Source: Candidatus Symbiopectobacterium sp. 'North America'
Lineage (GTDB): Bacteria > Pseudomonadota > Gammaproteobacteria > Enterobacterales > Enterobacteriaceae
Direction of reading: 5' to 3'
Assembly (NCBI RefSeq): GCF_015762685.1
Contig: NZ_PEHF01000086.1
Span: 28,092 to 92,091, forward strand
Length of the DNA: 64,000 nucleotides
Shown here: piece after piece, positions 41,912 through 52,049 of the stretch
How the letters are laid out: every line of letters begins with the position of its first letter
Position numbering within the stretch: position 1 is the first letter of the stretch
The notes under the pieces: model-generated
What the model saw: the letters and a program-made list of their open reading frames with translations, nothing else
What the model was told of the DNA's origin: nothing
The model's database searches: none
Program-made: the position numbers and the translations under genes

Positions 41912-43780
41912 ATGACACAACTCGCACAGGCCACCCCGCACCCGGCGTCGGCCCCCCCACAAACCGCCATGCTGGTGCTGGAGATCGATGACCTGAGCGT
42001 CAGCTTCAGCGGCAGGTCGCGCAAGCATATCGCCCTGAAAAGCGTCTCGTTTTCCGTCAACAAGGGGGAAATCGTCGCCATTGTGGGTGAAAGAGGCTCG
42101 GGAAAATCCGTTACGTCGTTAACCGCAATGGGCTTGTTGGCCAACTCGGCGGCCATTGAGCGCGGCAGCATTCATTTCCACTCCCGCCACGGACAGCGCC
42201 ACGATCTGCTGAATATGAAAGAGGACGATCGCCGTCAACTGCGCGGGCGCGATATGGCGATGATCTTTCAGGAACCGATGACCTCACTCAATCCGGTGTT
42301 GAAAGTGGGCGATCAGTTAACGGAAGCGCTGCGCGACCACCAGCTTTGCGATGCCGCCACAGCGGATAAAAAAGCGCGCGAACTACTGCGTAAAGTGCGT
42401 ATCGCCGATGTGGATCGCGTGATGAAAAGCTACCCAGCCTCGCTCTCCGGTGGCATGCGCCAACGCGTGATGATCGCGCAGGCGCTGGTGTGCGAGCCGC
42501 AGTTGCTGATTGCTGATGAACCCACCACAGCGCTGGATGTCACCGTGCAAACGCGCATTCTACACATCCTGCGCGATCTCCAGCAGCAAAGTGATACTGC
42601 CGTGCTGTTTATTACCCACGACATGGGCGTTGTCGCTGAAATCGCCGATCGCGTGGTGGTGATGTAGCGGGGTGAAGTGGTGGAACAAGGTACGGTCGAG
42701 CAAATTTTCGCGCATCCGGAGCACCCATATACTCAAGCCTTGTTAGCCGCAGTGCCAAAGCTGGGCGATATGCGCGACAGAGCCTGGCCGCGTCGTTTTC
42801 CACTGCTGGTGCAACAGCAATCCAGCGATAGCGAACAGAAAACTGCGCGCTATGACGCAGAGCCGCTGCTAGATATCCGTGGTTTGCGCGTCTACTACCC
42901 GATCCGCAGCGGCATTTTCTCCGCGGTTACGCACCGCGTACACGCGGTCGAGCAGATTGATTTTTGCGTGTGGCCCGGCGAAACCCTGGCGATTGTCGGG
43001 GAGAGCGGCTGTGGAAAATCCACCACCGGGTGTGCGCTGCTGCGTCTGATTCAGAGCGAATCAGAAAGCATTCTGTTTCAGGGCAATGAAATCTCCCAGA
43101 TGGACGATCGCGCCTTTTTGCCATTGCGCCGCGAAATCCAAATGGTTTTCCAAGACCCGTATGCGTCATTGAACCCGCGCTTAACTGTCGGTTTCACCAT
43201 TGCCGAACCGCTGCTGCTGCATGGGCTGGCCCGATCGCTGGAGGACGCAACGCCCCGCGTGCAGGAACTGCTGAAAAGCGTCGGGTTGCCTCCTGAACAC
43301 GCCCGCCGCTATCCGCACGAGTTTTCCGGAGGCCAGCGCCAACGTATCGCCATCGCCCGCGCCATGGCGCTGCAACCGCAGGTCATTATTGCTGACGAAG
43401 CCGTCTCCGCGTTGGATGTCTCGATTCAGGCTCAGGTGGTGAATCTGATGATGAATCTGCAACAAAAAACCGGCATGTCATGGATTTTCATTTCTCACGA
43501 TATGGCAGTAGTGGAGCGCATCGCCAACCGCGTCGCCGTGATGTATCTCGGTCAGATTGTGGAAATCGGCCCGCGCCAGGCGGTGTTCAATAACCCTCAG
43601 CATCCTTATACGCAGCGCTTGCTGGCATCGGTGCCGATTGCCGACCCTCAACAACGTAGCGTGCGCCAGTTTGATGATGGCGAGATCCCTTCCCCGCTGC
43701 GCAAAGCAGGCGAAGAGGTCAATAAAATGACCTATCGCGAAGTCGGCCTGCACCACTGGGTCGCCAACGACAATCATTAA
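41912..43780 (+). pseudogene. gsiA: Peptide/glutathione importer ATPase (GsiA-type, two ABC domains), one stop
   Basis: GsiA-like ATPase with two ABC cassettes in one chain, powering import of glutathione or related peptides. The first cassette has Walker A VGERGSGKSVT, the signature LSGGMRQRV and Walker B LLIADEPTTALD. At 42665-42667 a TAG replaces the tyrosine of the usual RVLVMYQGE, near the end of cassette one. The frame continues unbroken with [20 protein letters not shown], Walker [13 protein letters not shown], signature FSGGQRQRI and [12 protein letters not shown]. The ATG at 41912 has a CCGGAG site; an earlier ATG (41873) overlaps the epimerase stop. A ribosome could restart after the stop and make a single-cassette protein. 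Confidence 0.88.
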
Positions 43781-43800
43781 TGAAACGCATTGATGAACAA

Positions 43801-43827
43801 GCAGTTTTAAACATGCAGTTTTAAACA
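43801..43827. repeat. 13-base tandem direct repeat in gsiB leader
   Basis: GCAGTTTTAAACA occurs twice, 14 bases apart, in the short gap between gsiA and gsiB. It looks like a small slip duplication. Confidence 0.7.
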
Positions 43828-43865
43828 AGAACAAATACAACCCATTCACAACCGGGAGACACAAC

Positions 43866-45407
43866 ATGAAGCCACTACGACATCGTTCCGCGCTGGCCCT
43901 CGGGCTTTCACTCTGTCTGGCAGCTGCGGCTCAGGCTCAAGATCTACGCATCTCTATCTATGCCGATATTACCGGGCTTGACCCGCACGACACCTCAGAT
44001 ACGCTGAGCTACTCCATCCAAAGCGGTATCTTTGAGCGCCTGTTCCAGTTTGATAACCAAATGAAACTGGTACCGCGTCTGGCAACCGGATACACCAGCA
44101 ATGACGATGCCACCGAGTTTGTGGTCACGCTGCGCGAAGGCATCACTTTCCAGGACGGCGCGCCCTTTAATGCCGAAGAGGTCAAAGTCAACCTGGATCC
44201 CCTGGCCGATCAGAGCAAAGGCTTAAAACGTAATAGCCTGTTCAATATGGTAAAAACCGTCACCGTGCTGTCTCCGACGCAAGTGAAGATTGAACTGAAT
44301 AAATCATTCGGTGCTTTCGTCAACACACTGGCACACCCGTCTGCCGTGATGCACAGCCCGGAAGCGCTGAAGAAATACCCGGATGAAGCACAACTGCGCG
44401 TCCACCCGGTCGGCACCGGTCCGTTCAAATTCACCGAATGGCAACAGGGCAAAGACGTCAAGCTGGTCAAAAATGACAGCTACTGGCAGAAAGGCTGGCC
44501 GAAAGTGGATAGCGTGACCTTCTACCCGACTCAGGAAGACTCCACGCGCGTGGCAGCCCTGAAATCCAGCCTGGTTGATGTGATTTATCCGCTGCCGTCA
44601 GATCTACTGGGTACCGTACAGAGCGACAGCAAACTGGCCGTCCAACGTGACCCCGGCATCTATCAGTTCTGGTTGGCGATGAATCACCTGCATCCGCCCA
44701 TGAATGACATCTGCGTGCGTCAGGCACTCAACTACGCCATCAACCGCGATGTGTGGCTGAAAGTCGGCTTTGCGGGCATGGGTACACCGGCAACGTCAGC
44801 AATGGCGCCGGGCGTTCAATTCTTCCAGGCGCAAACCACGCCGAGCTACAACTACGATCCGGCCAAAGCCAAAGCGCTGTTGAAAGAAGCGGGTTACCCG
44901 GATGGCATCAGCCTCAAGCTGTGGACCACCAACCGTACCGATTACATTCGTAGCGCACAGTTCTTCAAGCAGCAGTTGGAACAGGTGGGCATCAAGATCA
45001 CCGTGACACCGATGGACTCTGGGATGCGTAACGCCAAACTGTTCGGCGTGAAAGACCCGAAAGATGCGGAATTCGATCTATTCTACAACGGCTGGTCGCC
45101 TTCTACCGGTGATGCCGACTGGGCGCTGCGTCCGCTGTATGCCACCGAATCCTGGGTGCCTGCGGCTTATAACGTGGCCTACTACAGCAGTGCTGCCGCC
45201 GATAAAGCCATTATGGCTGGGTTGGCTACCGCCGATCTTGGCAAGCGCGCAGCTGCCTACGCCGAAGCACAAAAAGTGATTTGGGGTGATGCACCCGTCG
45301 TGTTCCTGGGTACGCCGGACAATCTGGTCGGTAAAGCGAAAAATCTCTCTGGCGTTTACATGCTGGCAGATGGCTCGTTGATCTTCGATCAGGCTGAATT
45401 TAAGTAA
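43866..45407 (+). CDS. gsiB: Periplasmic peptide-binding protein (GsiB/DppA type)
   Basis: Type II substrate-binding protein (SBP_bac_5 family) that delivers a peptide to the GsiCD permease. 513 residues with a cleavable signal peptide (ALALGLSLCLAAAAQAQD). Family blocks: TGLDPHDTSDTLS, LREGITFQDGAPFNAEEVKV, PVGTGPFKF, RQALNYAINRD and YDPAKAKALLKEAGYPDG. It is close to E. coli GsiB over the full length, so glutathione is one possible ligand, but its neighbours suggest D- or iso-peptides. It is open and apparently functional although its ATPase and both permease genes are broken. Confidence 0.9.
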   Translation: MKPLRHRSALALGLSLCLAAAAQAQDLRISIYADITGLDPHDTSDTLSYSIQSGIFERLFQFDNQMKLVPRLATGYTSNDDATEFVVTLREGITFQDGAPFNAEEVKVNLDPLADQSKGLKRNSLFNMVKTVTVLSPTQVKIELNKSFGAFVNTLAHPSAVMHSPEALKKYPDEAQLRVHPVGTGPFKFTEWQQGKDVKLVKNDSYWQKGWPKVDSVTFYPTQEDSTRVAALKSSLVDVIYPLPSDLLGTVQSDSKLAVQRDPGIYQFWLAMNHLHPPMNDICVRQALNYAINRDVWLKVGFAGMGTPATSAMAPGVQFFQAQTTPSYNYDPAKAKALLKEAGYPDGISLKLWTTNRTDYIRSAQFFKQQLEQVGIKITVTPMDSGMRNAKLFGVKDPKDAEFDLFYNGWSPSTGDADWALRPLYATESWVPAAYNVAYYSSAAADKAIMAGLATADLGKRAAAYAEAQKVIWGDAPVVFLGTPDNLVGKAKNLSGVYMLADGSLIFDQAEFK

Positions 45408-45425
45408 TCGCACGGGGAGAACGCC

Positions 45426-46346
45426 ATGTTTGCTTATATCGTCCGACGTTTGCTGGAAATGATCCCGGTGTTACTGGTGGTCTCCCTGTTAGTGTTCGGT
45501 TTTATCAAGCTGTTACCCGGCGATCCGGCGCGGATTTATGCCGGGCCGGATGCCCCGATTGCCGCCGTGGAGGCCGCTCGCCAACTGTTAGGGCTCAACG
45601 ATCCGTTGCCAGGGCACTATGTTCGTTGGCTGGGTGGCTTGTTGCGCGGCGATCTGGGCATCACCTATCGCACGCAGCAACCGGTGATGGACGTGATCGC
45701 CAAAAGCTTTATGCCCACCATGTGGCTGGCGCTGGCAGGCTTCGCCTGGTCAGTGATATTCGGCCTGTTGATTGGCGTGGTATCGGGATTAAAACGCGGA
45801 AAGTAGAAGGATTGGACGCTGATGAGCGCCGCTGTCGACGGTATCTCCATGCCGCCTTTCTGGCTCGGATTACTGCTGATCCAGTTTGTCGCGATGCCGT
45901 TCGGGGTGTTTTCCGTCAGCGGTTTTAACCAGCCGAGCGATATTGTGTTACCCGCTCTGACGCTGGGTGCTTCCGTGGCCGCCGTGATGGCGCGTTTCAC
46001 CCGTTCCGCATTCTTTGAAGTGGCACAGGAAGATTATGTATGTACCGTGCGATCCAAAGGATTACGCCAACGGCTGATCACCTGGAAACACATCATGCGC
46101 AATGCGCTGATCCCCATTATCACTATGCTCGGCTTGCAATTTGGTTTTCTGCTGGGCGGGTCAATTGTGGTGGAAAGCGTCTTCAGTTGGCCCGGTCTGG
46201 GCTGGCTGCTGATTGAATCGATCAAGACACAGGACCAGCCGGTAATTCAGGCGTTGGTCATGCTGTTCGTGTTCGAATTTATTGTTATCAACCTGCTGGT
46301 CGACCTGCTCTACGCCGTGGTTAACCCAGCCATTCGTTTACGCTAG
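45426..46346 (+). pseudogene. gsiC: Peptide importer permease (GsiC type) with in-frame stop
   Basis: Inner-membrane permease of the DppB/GsiC family. The N-terminal part is normal (YIVRRLLEMIPVLLVVSLLV, KLLPGDPARIYAG, FMPTMWLALAG). A TAG at 45804-45806 follows GLKRGK, at the position where GsiC has a tryptophan. In the same frame the protein then continues with DWTLMSAAVDGISMPPFWLG, the EAA loop EDYVCTVRSKGLRQ and FGFLLGGSIVVESVFSWPGL to 46346. A TGG-to-TAG change is the simplest explanation. Confidence 0.88.
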
Positions 46347-46354
46347 GAGCGATC

Positions 46355-47050
46355 ATGAGCCACTCAACCGAGCCTACGATGACCGCCGCCGTGCAGGATA
46401 ACGCCACTATCCGCTCACCGATGCGTGATTTTTGGCTGGCTTTTATCCAAAACCCGCTGGCGCTGGTGTCCGGCGGATTTATTCTGCTCTTGGTGCTGGT
46501 CGCGGCCTCCGCCCCTTGGCTAGCCCCTTTTAATTCGATGGACCCGGATTGGATGGCACTGTCCGCACCGCCTTCCGCCACCCACTGGATGGGCACCGAC
46601 GATCTGGGACGCGATGTGATGAGCCGTATTATCTACGGTTCGCGTATCTCCTTATATATTGGCCTGTTTTCCGTCACGATCGGCATGGTGGTCGGCATTG
46701 TGCTGGGCCTGCTGGCCGGGTTTTATGGCCGCTGGATTGATATGCTGATCATGCGCAGCTCCGATGTGCTGTTCGCCTTCCCCGGTATGCTGTTGGCTAT
46801 CGCGGTGGTCGCCATTTTCGGCCCAGGCTTGAATAACGTGATTATTGCCGTCGCTTTTTCCACCCAGCCCACGCCACAGCCGCCAGAAGAAGCAAAGCTG
46901 GAATCGATGCTGTGCGCCGCCGCCGATGCCACGGAACATGCCGTACTGGATGCCCTGTTGTGCGCCGAGGCTGTGACCGGTTTTCGCGGCCACCACCGTC
47001 CAGACTTGCGACAGGTGTTAGATAGTCTTGCACAACACGTTTTAGCGTAA
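46355..47050 (+). pseudogene. Chimaeric gene: GsiD permease head fused to P1-family aminopeptidase tail
   Basis: Residues 1 to about 166 are a GsiD/DppC permease (MGTDDLGRDVMSRIIYGSRI, DVLFAFPGMLLAIAVVAIFG, NVIIAVA) and stop before its EAA loop. From about residue 167 the protein switches to the end of a P1/S58 (DmpA/BapA-type) aminopeptidase: AFSTQP, then AADATEHAVLDALLCAEAVT and G-x2-G. The catalytic Gly-Ser cleavage site of that family is missing. The simplest cause is an in-frame deletion from mid gsiD into the 3' end of a following peptidase gene, near nt 46850-46865. Neither half should work. The M55 peptidase gene starts 10 bases on. Confidence 0.8.
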
Positions 47051-47060
47051 GGACATACCC

Positions 47061-47882
47061 ATGAAAGTGTTTATTTCTGCCGACATCGAAGGGATCGCCG
47101 GCGTGATGGGACCGGAGCAGTGCAGCCCTGGACAAACCGAGTATCAACTGGCTCGCGGGCTGATGGAGCAGGAAGTGAACGCCGCCATTGATGGCGCTTT
47201 CGCCGGTGGCGCAACGGAAGTGGTGGTGGCTGACAGCCACGCCGCCATGACCAATCTGCGGGCAGAGAACATTGATGCCCGCGCCCGTCTGCTTCAGGGC
47301 AAACCGCGCGTACTGTCGATGGTCGATGGGCTGGAGCAGCAGGCGTTTGATGGACTGATGTTCATCGGCTACCACAGCGCTGCCGGAGAGCACGGCGTGC
47401 TGGCGCACACCATCAATGGCCACGCCTTCTATCGGGTAAAAATCAATGATGAAGTGATGGGTGAGAGCGATATCTATGCTGCCGCCGGTGCCGAAAAGGG
47501 CACACCGTTGTGGCTGGTCAGCAGCGATAATATCCTGCAACAGTGGATCGCCCGCTATTATCCCCAAACCGCCTACGCCTGCGTCAAACGCGCCATTTCG
47601 CAAACTTCGGCGGAATCACTCAGCCCACAAGCGGCGCAACAACTGATTCGCGCACAGGCGCAACAGGCCGTGCAGCGCGCGCACCGTGAAAACACTTCGC
47701 GCATCGCTGCGCCCTATCATCTTGAACTGATGACCTCTAAACCGGTGCTGGCCGATCTGTTTAGCCTGATCCCCGGAGTGGAACGCGGTGATGCGGTGAC
47801 GGTACACTACACCGCATCTACCATGACAGATATCGTTCGCTTGCTAAGTACTTTTTCGTATCTGGCTACCACACAGAACTAA
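47061..47882 (+). CDS. M55 family D-aminopeptidase (DppA-like)
   Basis: Homologue of Bacillus subtilis DppA, a zinc D-aminopeptidase active on D-Ala-D-Ala and related peptides. 273 residues. Metal ligands appear conserved: Asp and Glu in SADIEGIAG, His in VVADSHAAMTN, His in GYHSAAGEHGV, and the Glu in VMGESDIYAA. No signal peptide, so it acts in the cytoplasm on imported peptides. It follows the chimaeric gene by 10 bases and precedes iaaA by 15, all in one direction. It is apparently intact. Confidence 0.88.
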   Translation: MKVFISADIEGIAGVMGPEQCSPGQTEYQLARGLMEQEVNAAIDGAFAGGATEVVVADSHAAMTNLRAENIDARARLLQGKPRVLSMVDGLEQQAFDGLMFIGYHSAAGEHGVLAHTINGHAFYRVKINDEVMGESDIYAAAGAEKGTPLWLVSSDNILQQWIARYYPQTAYACVKRAISQTSAESLSPQAAQQLIRAQAQQAVQRAHRENTSRIAAPYHLELMTSKPVLADLFSLIPGVERGDAVTVHYTASTMTDIVRLLSTFSYLATTQN

Positions 47883-47897
47883 TAACAGGGAGATGAC

Positions 47898-48860
47898 ATG
47901 GTCAAGCCAGTCATTGTGATCCACGGAGGTGCGGGGGCATTGACCCGCTCCGCCATGAGCGCGAAAAAAGAACAAGCCTACCTCGAAGCGTTAAGCGCCA
48001 TTGTCGCCAGCGGCCAGCAGATTCTCAGCCAGGGCGGCAGTGCGCTGGATGCCGTTACCGAAGCGGTACGGCTGTTGAAAGAGTGTCCGTTGTTTAATGC
48101 CGGGCACGGTTCGGTCTTTACGCACGATGAAACCCACGAACTCGACGCCAGCATCATGGATGGCCGCACACGGGATGCCGGTGCTATCAGTTGCGTCAGC
48201 CACATTCACAATCCGGTGCTGGCAGCAAGGGCCGTCATGGAACAGAGCCAGCACGTGATGTTTACCGCGGCGGGTGCAGAAGCGTTCGCACGTAAGCAGG
48301 GGCTCGAGATGGTCGAACCCGGCTTCTTCTCGACTGATGCCCGGCGTGAACAGCTACATCATGCGCAAGCAGGAGAAGGGCGTGTCGTGCTGGATCACGA
48401 TGGTCAGCGCGATGTGGCGCAGGGTGACCCAATCGATCCGGAACGCAAATATGGCACGGTCGGTGCCGTGGCATTGGATAACGCAGGTAATCTCGCCGCC
48501 GCCACCTCAACCGGCGGCATGACCAACAAGCAGGCCGGACGCGTAGGCGATAGTCCCATCGTTGGTGCAGACTGCTACGTCAACAACAATACCGTCGCCG
48601 TCTCTTGTACCGGCACAAACGAAGCGTTTATCCGCTGCGTAGCGGCCTATGATGTCTCTGCGTTAATGGAGTATGCCGGGCTGACGCTGGAGCAAGCAGG
48701 CGAGCGCGTGGTGATGGAAAAACTGCTGCCGCTGGACGGCAGCGGCGGCCTGATCGCCGTCGATAAAGAGGGAAACACCGCCTTGCCGTTCAACAGTGAA
48801 GGGATGTATCGCGGTTATGGCTATGTGGGCCAATCGCCGTGGGTTGGCATTTACCGCTAA
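47898..48860 (+). CDS. iaaA: Isoaspartyl peptidase/L-asparaginase
   Basis: Ntn-hydrolase that self-cleaves and then removes isoaspartyl residues from dipeptides; it also hydrolyses asparagine. 320 residues, as E. coli IaaA. N-terminal IVIHGGAGALTR; nucleophile Thr in RKYGTVGAVALD at the self-cleavage site; substrate residues in RVGDSPIVGADCYVNN and STGGMTNKQ. In E. coli iaaA lies just before gsiABCD; here it follows them. It is intact. Confidence 0.95.
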   Translation: MVKPVIVIHGGAGALTRSAMSAKKEQAYLEALSAIVASGQQILSQGGSALDAVTEAVRLLKECPLFNAGHGSVFTHDETHELDASIMDGRTRDAGAISCVSHIHNPVLAARAVMEQSQHVMFTAAGAEAFARKQGLEMVEPGFFSTDARREQLHHAQAGEGRVVLDHDGQRDVAQGDPIDPERKYGTVGAVALDNAGNLAAATSTGGMTNKQAGRVGDSPIVGADCYVNNNTVAVSCTGTNEAFIRCVAAYDVSALMEYAGLTLEQAGERVVMEKLLPLDGSGGLIAVDKEGNTALPFNSEGMYRGYGYVGQSPWVGIYR

Positions 48861-48906
48861 CATGCAGGTAGCGGAATGCCCTGTGCTGGCATTCCGCTTA
48901 GCGTAT

Positions 48907-50415
48907 TTACGCCCAGTGAATGTCCCCGCGTCGCGCCGTAACCACCCGACTGCGGTTAAGCAAAAACGTCATGTTGTTGCCTTCGATATGCAACGCAAAG
49001 CGTTTCTCCCACGGGCCGTCCTGCGCGGTCGCTAACAGCCGACCTTGACCCAGACACTCCAGCGACGCAACCGGAGCCGAGGGACCAACCCCCATCACCA
49101 GACGATCGCCTTCAATCACCCATTCACTGCGCCATTCTGGGCAGAACCAACGGCCTTGCGCTTGAGCGAGAGAATCATCGCGATGTGGCAGCACAAAGCG
49201 TTTGGCGGCGTGGCCTATTTCACCGTCAATCACCGTCCCCTTCTGACGCAACTGCATCGGCAAGTGACTGGAGAGCGATATCGCTCCGTCCTCTGACGGA
49301 TAGAGCGTTTCGGTCACGCCCAACCAGCAGGCGTTGTTGCCACTGATTTCCAGCCACTCGCTGCCGTTTTCCGCCACATATAGCCCCGGCATCAGCGAAT
49401 GACCCGGTTGCGGTAACGTTTGCCCGGTCAGCACCGCCATGATGCGCAGTGCACAGTCATAGGTGGATACGTCCTCACGGTTTGCCACCAGCGCCAACCC
49501 AACGCCACGCTGCGGATCGAGCAGAAAATAGCTCTTATAACCCGCATGAGAACCGCCGTGGCCGACCCAGTGCACATCACCAAAACGTGAATGGGCAACG
49601 CCTAAACCATAGCCGGTCACGCGACCATCCGTTAGCTGGCGCGTTGCGGTCAGGCGCGCCAATATCCCGCGCCCCGGCTCCTCATCGCGCAACAGCGTTT
49701 GCAGCCAAGTGCTCAAATCACGCACGCTGCCGGACGCAGAAAGATGCAACCCGGCGCTTGCCAGTTGCCAACCGCTGTCGCTGCGCCAATACCCCGGCAC
49801 TAACCCAGGCACAATATCGAACCAGGTTTCCGGTGCCCAAAGGTGAATATCCAATGGCTGGCAAATGTGCCGCTGCAAACGTTCAGCAAACACAATGCCC
49901 TTGGCTTTCAGCGCCTCTTCCACCAGCCGATAACCAGTATTGGAATAGGAAATCTCTCTGCCTGCCGAATAGTTCAACTTATCCAACGCGGCCACAAACG
50001 CTAGTAAATCATCAGATTGCGTGGCGTTGTAGACCGATAACCCAAGCAACGATAGCGTTTCACGCAAATCGTGCAGCCTGGCCGTCATATCTAACGCCTG
50101 ACCGACGGTAACCTGCCCGCTCGGGCCGCGCAGTTGCGGCAAATGCTGCGCCAACCGGTCGTCAAGCGCGATAACGTCTGCTAACGGCCCGGTGATCAAC
50201 GAAGCAAATAAATGTTTGGTTACCGAGGCAAAACGCACCACGCTATCCGCGCTAAACGGCGTGCCTTGCGCCAGATCCGCCAGACCGCTGCAGCACAATG
50301 CCCGTAACTGATTGCCATCAAACAGCGCAACTGCGCCGCCGGGCTGTTCCTCTCCCTGCCATTGCGCCGTGATGGACTGCGCCACCTCCGTCGCCCGCTG
50401 CCAATCAAGCGTCAT
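48907..50415 (-). CDS. Serine D-aminopeptidase / beta-lactamase-like hydrolase (S12)
   Basis: A 502-residue penicillin-binding-type serine hydrolase. The catalytic set is complete: S-x-x-K in ASVTKHL, Y-x-N in SYSNTGYR, and H-x-G in VGHGGSHAGYK. The C-terminal half resembles the extra domains of D-aminopeptidase DAP of Ochrobactrum, which releases N-terminal D-residues. No signal peptide is seen, so it is probably cytoplasmic. Its ATG overlaps the stop of the ATPase gene upstream, making it the last gene of the second importer operon. Activity on D-amino acid peptides is inferred; an esterase or amidase role is possible. Confidence 0.8.
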   Translation of the reverse strand: MTLDWQRATEVAQSITAQWQGEEQPGGAVALFDGNQLRALCCSGLADLAQGTPFSADSVVRFASVTKHLFASLITGPLADVIALDDRLAQHLPQLRGPSGQVTVGQALDMTARLHDLRETLSLLGLSVYNATQSDDLLAFVAALDKLNYSAGREISYSNTGYRLVEEALKAKGIVFAERLQRHICQPLDIHLWAPETWFDIVPGLVPGYWRSDSGWQLASAGLHLSASGSVRDLSTWLQTLLRDEEPGRGILARLTATRQLTDGRVTGYGLGVAHSRFGDVHWVGHGGSHAGYKSYFLLDPQRGVGLALVANREDVSTYDCALRIMAVLTGQTLPQPGHSLMPGLYVAENGSEWLEISGNNACWLGVTETLYPSEDGAISLSSHLPMQLRQKGTVIDGEIGHAAKRFVLPHRDDSLAQAQGRWFCPEWRSEWVIEGDRLVMGVGPSAPVASLECLGQGRLLATAQDGPWEKRFALHIEGNNMTFLLNRSRVVTARRGDIHWA

Positions 50416-51152
50416 GCGAGTTCCTCCAATGCGATACTCAATGCATACAACTCAGCGGTGTGAGGATGTTGAATCAGCCCGGCACGTAACTGCTCCGCGC
50501 TCAGGATCTCCACAATCTCTCCTTGCTGCATCACCCCCACCTGCTCGCACAAGTGGGTCACCACGGCCAGATTATGGCTCACCATCAGGTAGGTCAGCTT
50601 ACGCTCCTGCCGGATATCTGCCAGCAGATTCAAGATTTTAGCCTGTACCGACACATCCAGCGCAGAGGTCGGCTCATCCAGCAGCAGCACTTCCGGCTCG
50701 ACAATCAGCGCACGCGCGATGGCAACGCGCTGGCGCTGCCCGCCTGACAACTGATGCGGGAAACGAAAACGCACCGCCGCAGGCAGGCCCACATCATCCA
50801 GCATTTTGGCAATGCGCTGTTCGGCATTGTCAACGCGGTGCACCAGCAGTGGCTCTTGTAAAATGCGATCGATGGTTTGGCGCGGATGTAAGGAACCGTA
50901 TGGGTCCTGAAACACCATCTGCACCTGAAGGAAGAAATCCCGCCTGCGTTTGGCACCGAGGGCCATGCCTCCGAACAACATCTCACCCTGCCAGTGATCG
51001 TTCAAACCGGCCAGCGCGCGCAGAATGGTCTATTTACCGGAACCACTCTCGCCGACAATGCCAAAACTGCCGCCACTCTCTACCTGAAAAGAGACGCCCT
51101 TGACCACCTCGGTATCGCCAAAGGCGATACGCAAGTTATTTAAGGTAATCAT
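50412..51152 (-). pseudogene. Peptide ABC importer ATPase (DppF/DdpF type), stop in Walker A
   Basis: From ATG (51152) the frame gives a short strand region, then GIVGESGSGK and TAG at 51030-51032 exactly where the Walker A serine should be (TCG to TAG fits). It continues in frame with [27 protein letters not shown], signature LSGGQRQRVAIARAL and LLLDEPTSALDVSVQ. A product restarted after the stop (the next ATG is at 51003-51005) would have no nucleotide-binding loop. It is downstream of and overlaps the DppD-like remnant. Confidence 0.87.
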
Positions 51153-51824
51153 CCGTTTCTCCACGCCTCATCACGTTTCATTACCGGAAGCCGTTCACGC
51201 GGGTGCTTCAGTGACGGCAAACAGGCCAACATCCCCCGGGTATACGGGTGCTGAGCAAGCTGGAGATCTTTGGCGGCCAGCATCTCCACCACTCGTCCGG
51301 CATACATCACCGCCACGCGATCGCAGAAATGCGATACCAACGGCAAGTCATGGCTGATCAAAATCAGCCCCATGCCGCGCTGAGAGACCAGATCGTCGAT
51401 CAGCTTGAGGATATCGGCCTGCACCGTGGCATCCAACGCGCTGGTCGGCTCGTCCGCAATCAGCAGCTCCGGGTCTGGGGCCAGCATCATGGCGATCATC
51501 GCCCGTTGCCCCATCCCGCCGGACACCTCATGCGGATAGCGCGCTGCCACCTGCTGCGGTTCGCGAATGCGAACCTGCTCCAACAAATCGGTCGCCGCTG
51601 CCAACGCAGCACGGTGCGAGCCGCCCTTATGCTCACGCCATGCTTCGGCGATCTGTTGACCGATCGTCATCACCGGATTGAGGGAGTATTTCGGATCTTG
51701 CAGAATAAAGCCCACCCGCTTGCCGCGAATGCGACGTAAGGTCTTTTCATCCGCGCTGCGCAAATCGATGCCGTCAAAGCTGAGCTTATCCGCCTCCACG
51801 CGCGCACTGCCGGGCAGCAGAAGG
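51149..51824 (-). pseudogene. 3' remnant of peptide ABC importer ATPase (DppD/DdpD type)
   Basis: Reads LLPGSARVEADKLSFDGIDL, FILQDPKYSLNPVMTIGQQI, signature VSGGMGQRAMIA, LLIADEPTSALD and ISHDLPLVSHFCDRVAVM. The N-terminal 50-60 residues with Walker A are absent. Upstream the sequence turns directly into the start of a permease gene, so a deletion has removed the join of the two genes. Note SGGMGQR in place of the usual SGGMRQR. Confidence 0.85.
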
Positions 51825-52049
51825 CGGTGCCAATCGGTTGGCCAGATCCTGAAATCCCGGCTGATAAGACGTCAACCAAGGCGCGAGAGATGACAACACC
51901 AGTACGGCCAGAATCACCACCAACCCGATCATCGCCATCGGATTAGCCTGTAGCCACAACCATAAGCGATAACGTCGCCCCCAAATGACCTGACGGCGCG
52001 TCGCGGGCGTTTCGTCGAGCAACCATGCTCGTGAGACAGGAAAAATCAT
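51813..52049 (-). pseudogene. 5' remnant of peptide importer permease (DppC/DdpC type)
   Basis: Begins MIFPVSRAWLLDETPATRRQ and passes the first membrane helix (MAMIGLVVILAVLVLSSLAP, WLTSYQP). It ends at DLANRLAPPSA, where a normal permease would continue with the HWLGTDELGRD motif. Instead it runs into ATPase sequence in another phase. Its ATG overlaps the upstream permease stop (ATGA), so the operon was once tightly packed. Confidence 0.8.

Noticed and set aside
41873..41912. ATG at 41873 as the gsiA start
   Set aside because: Possible because it overlaps the epimerase stop, but it lacks a ribosome site, whereas the ATG at 41912 has CCGGAG at proper distance.
46355..47050. Intact GsiD permease
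   Set aside because: The chain is about 70 residues short, lacks the EAA loop and last helices, and its end belongs to another protein family.
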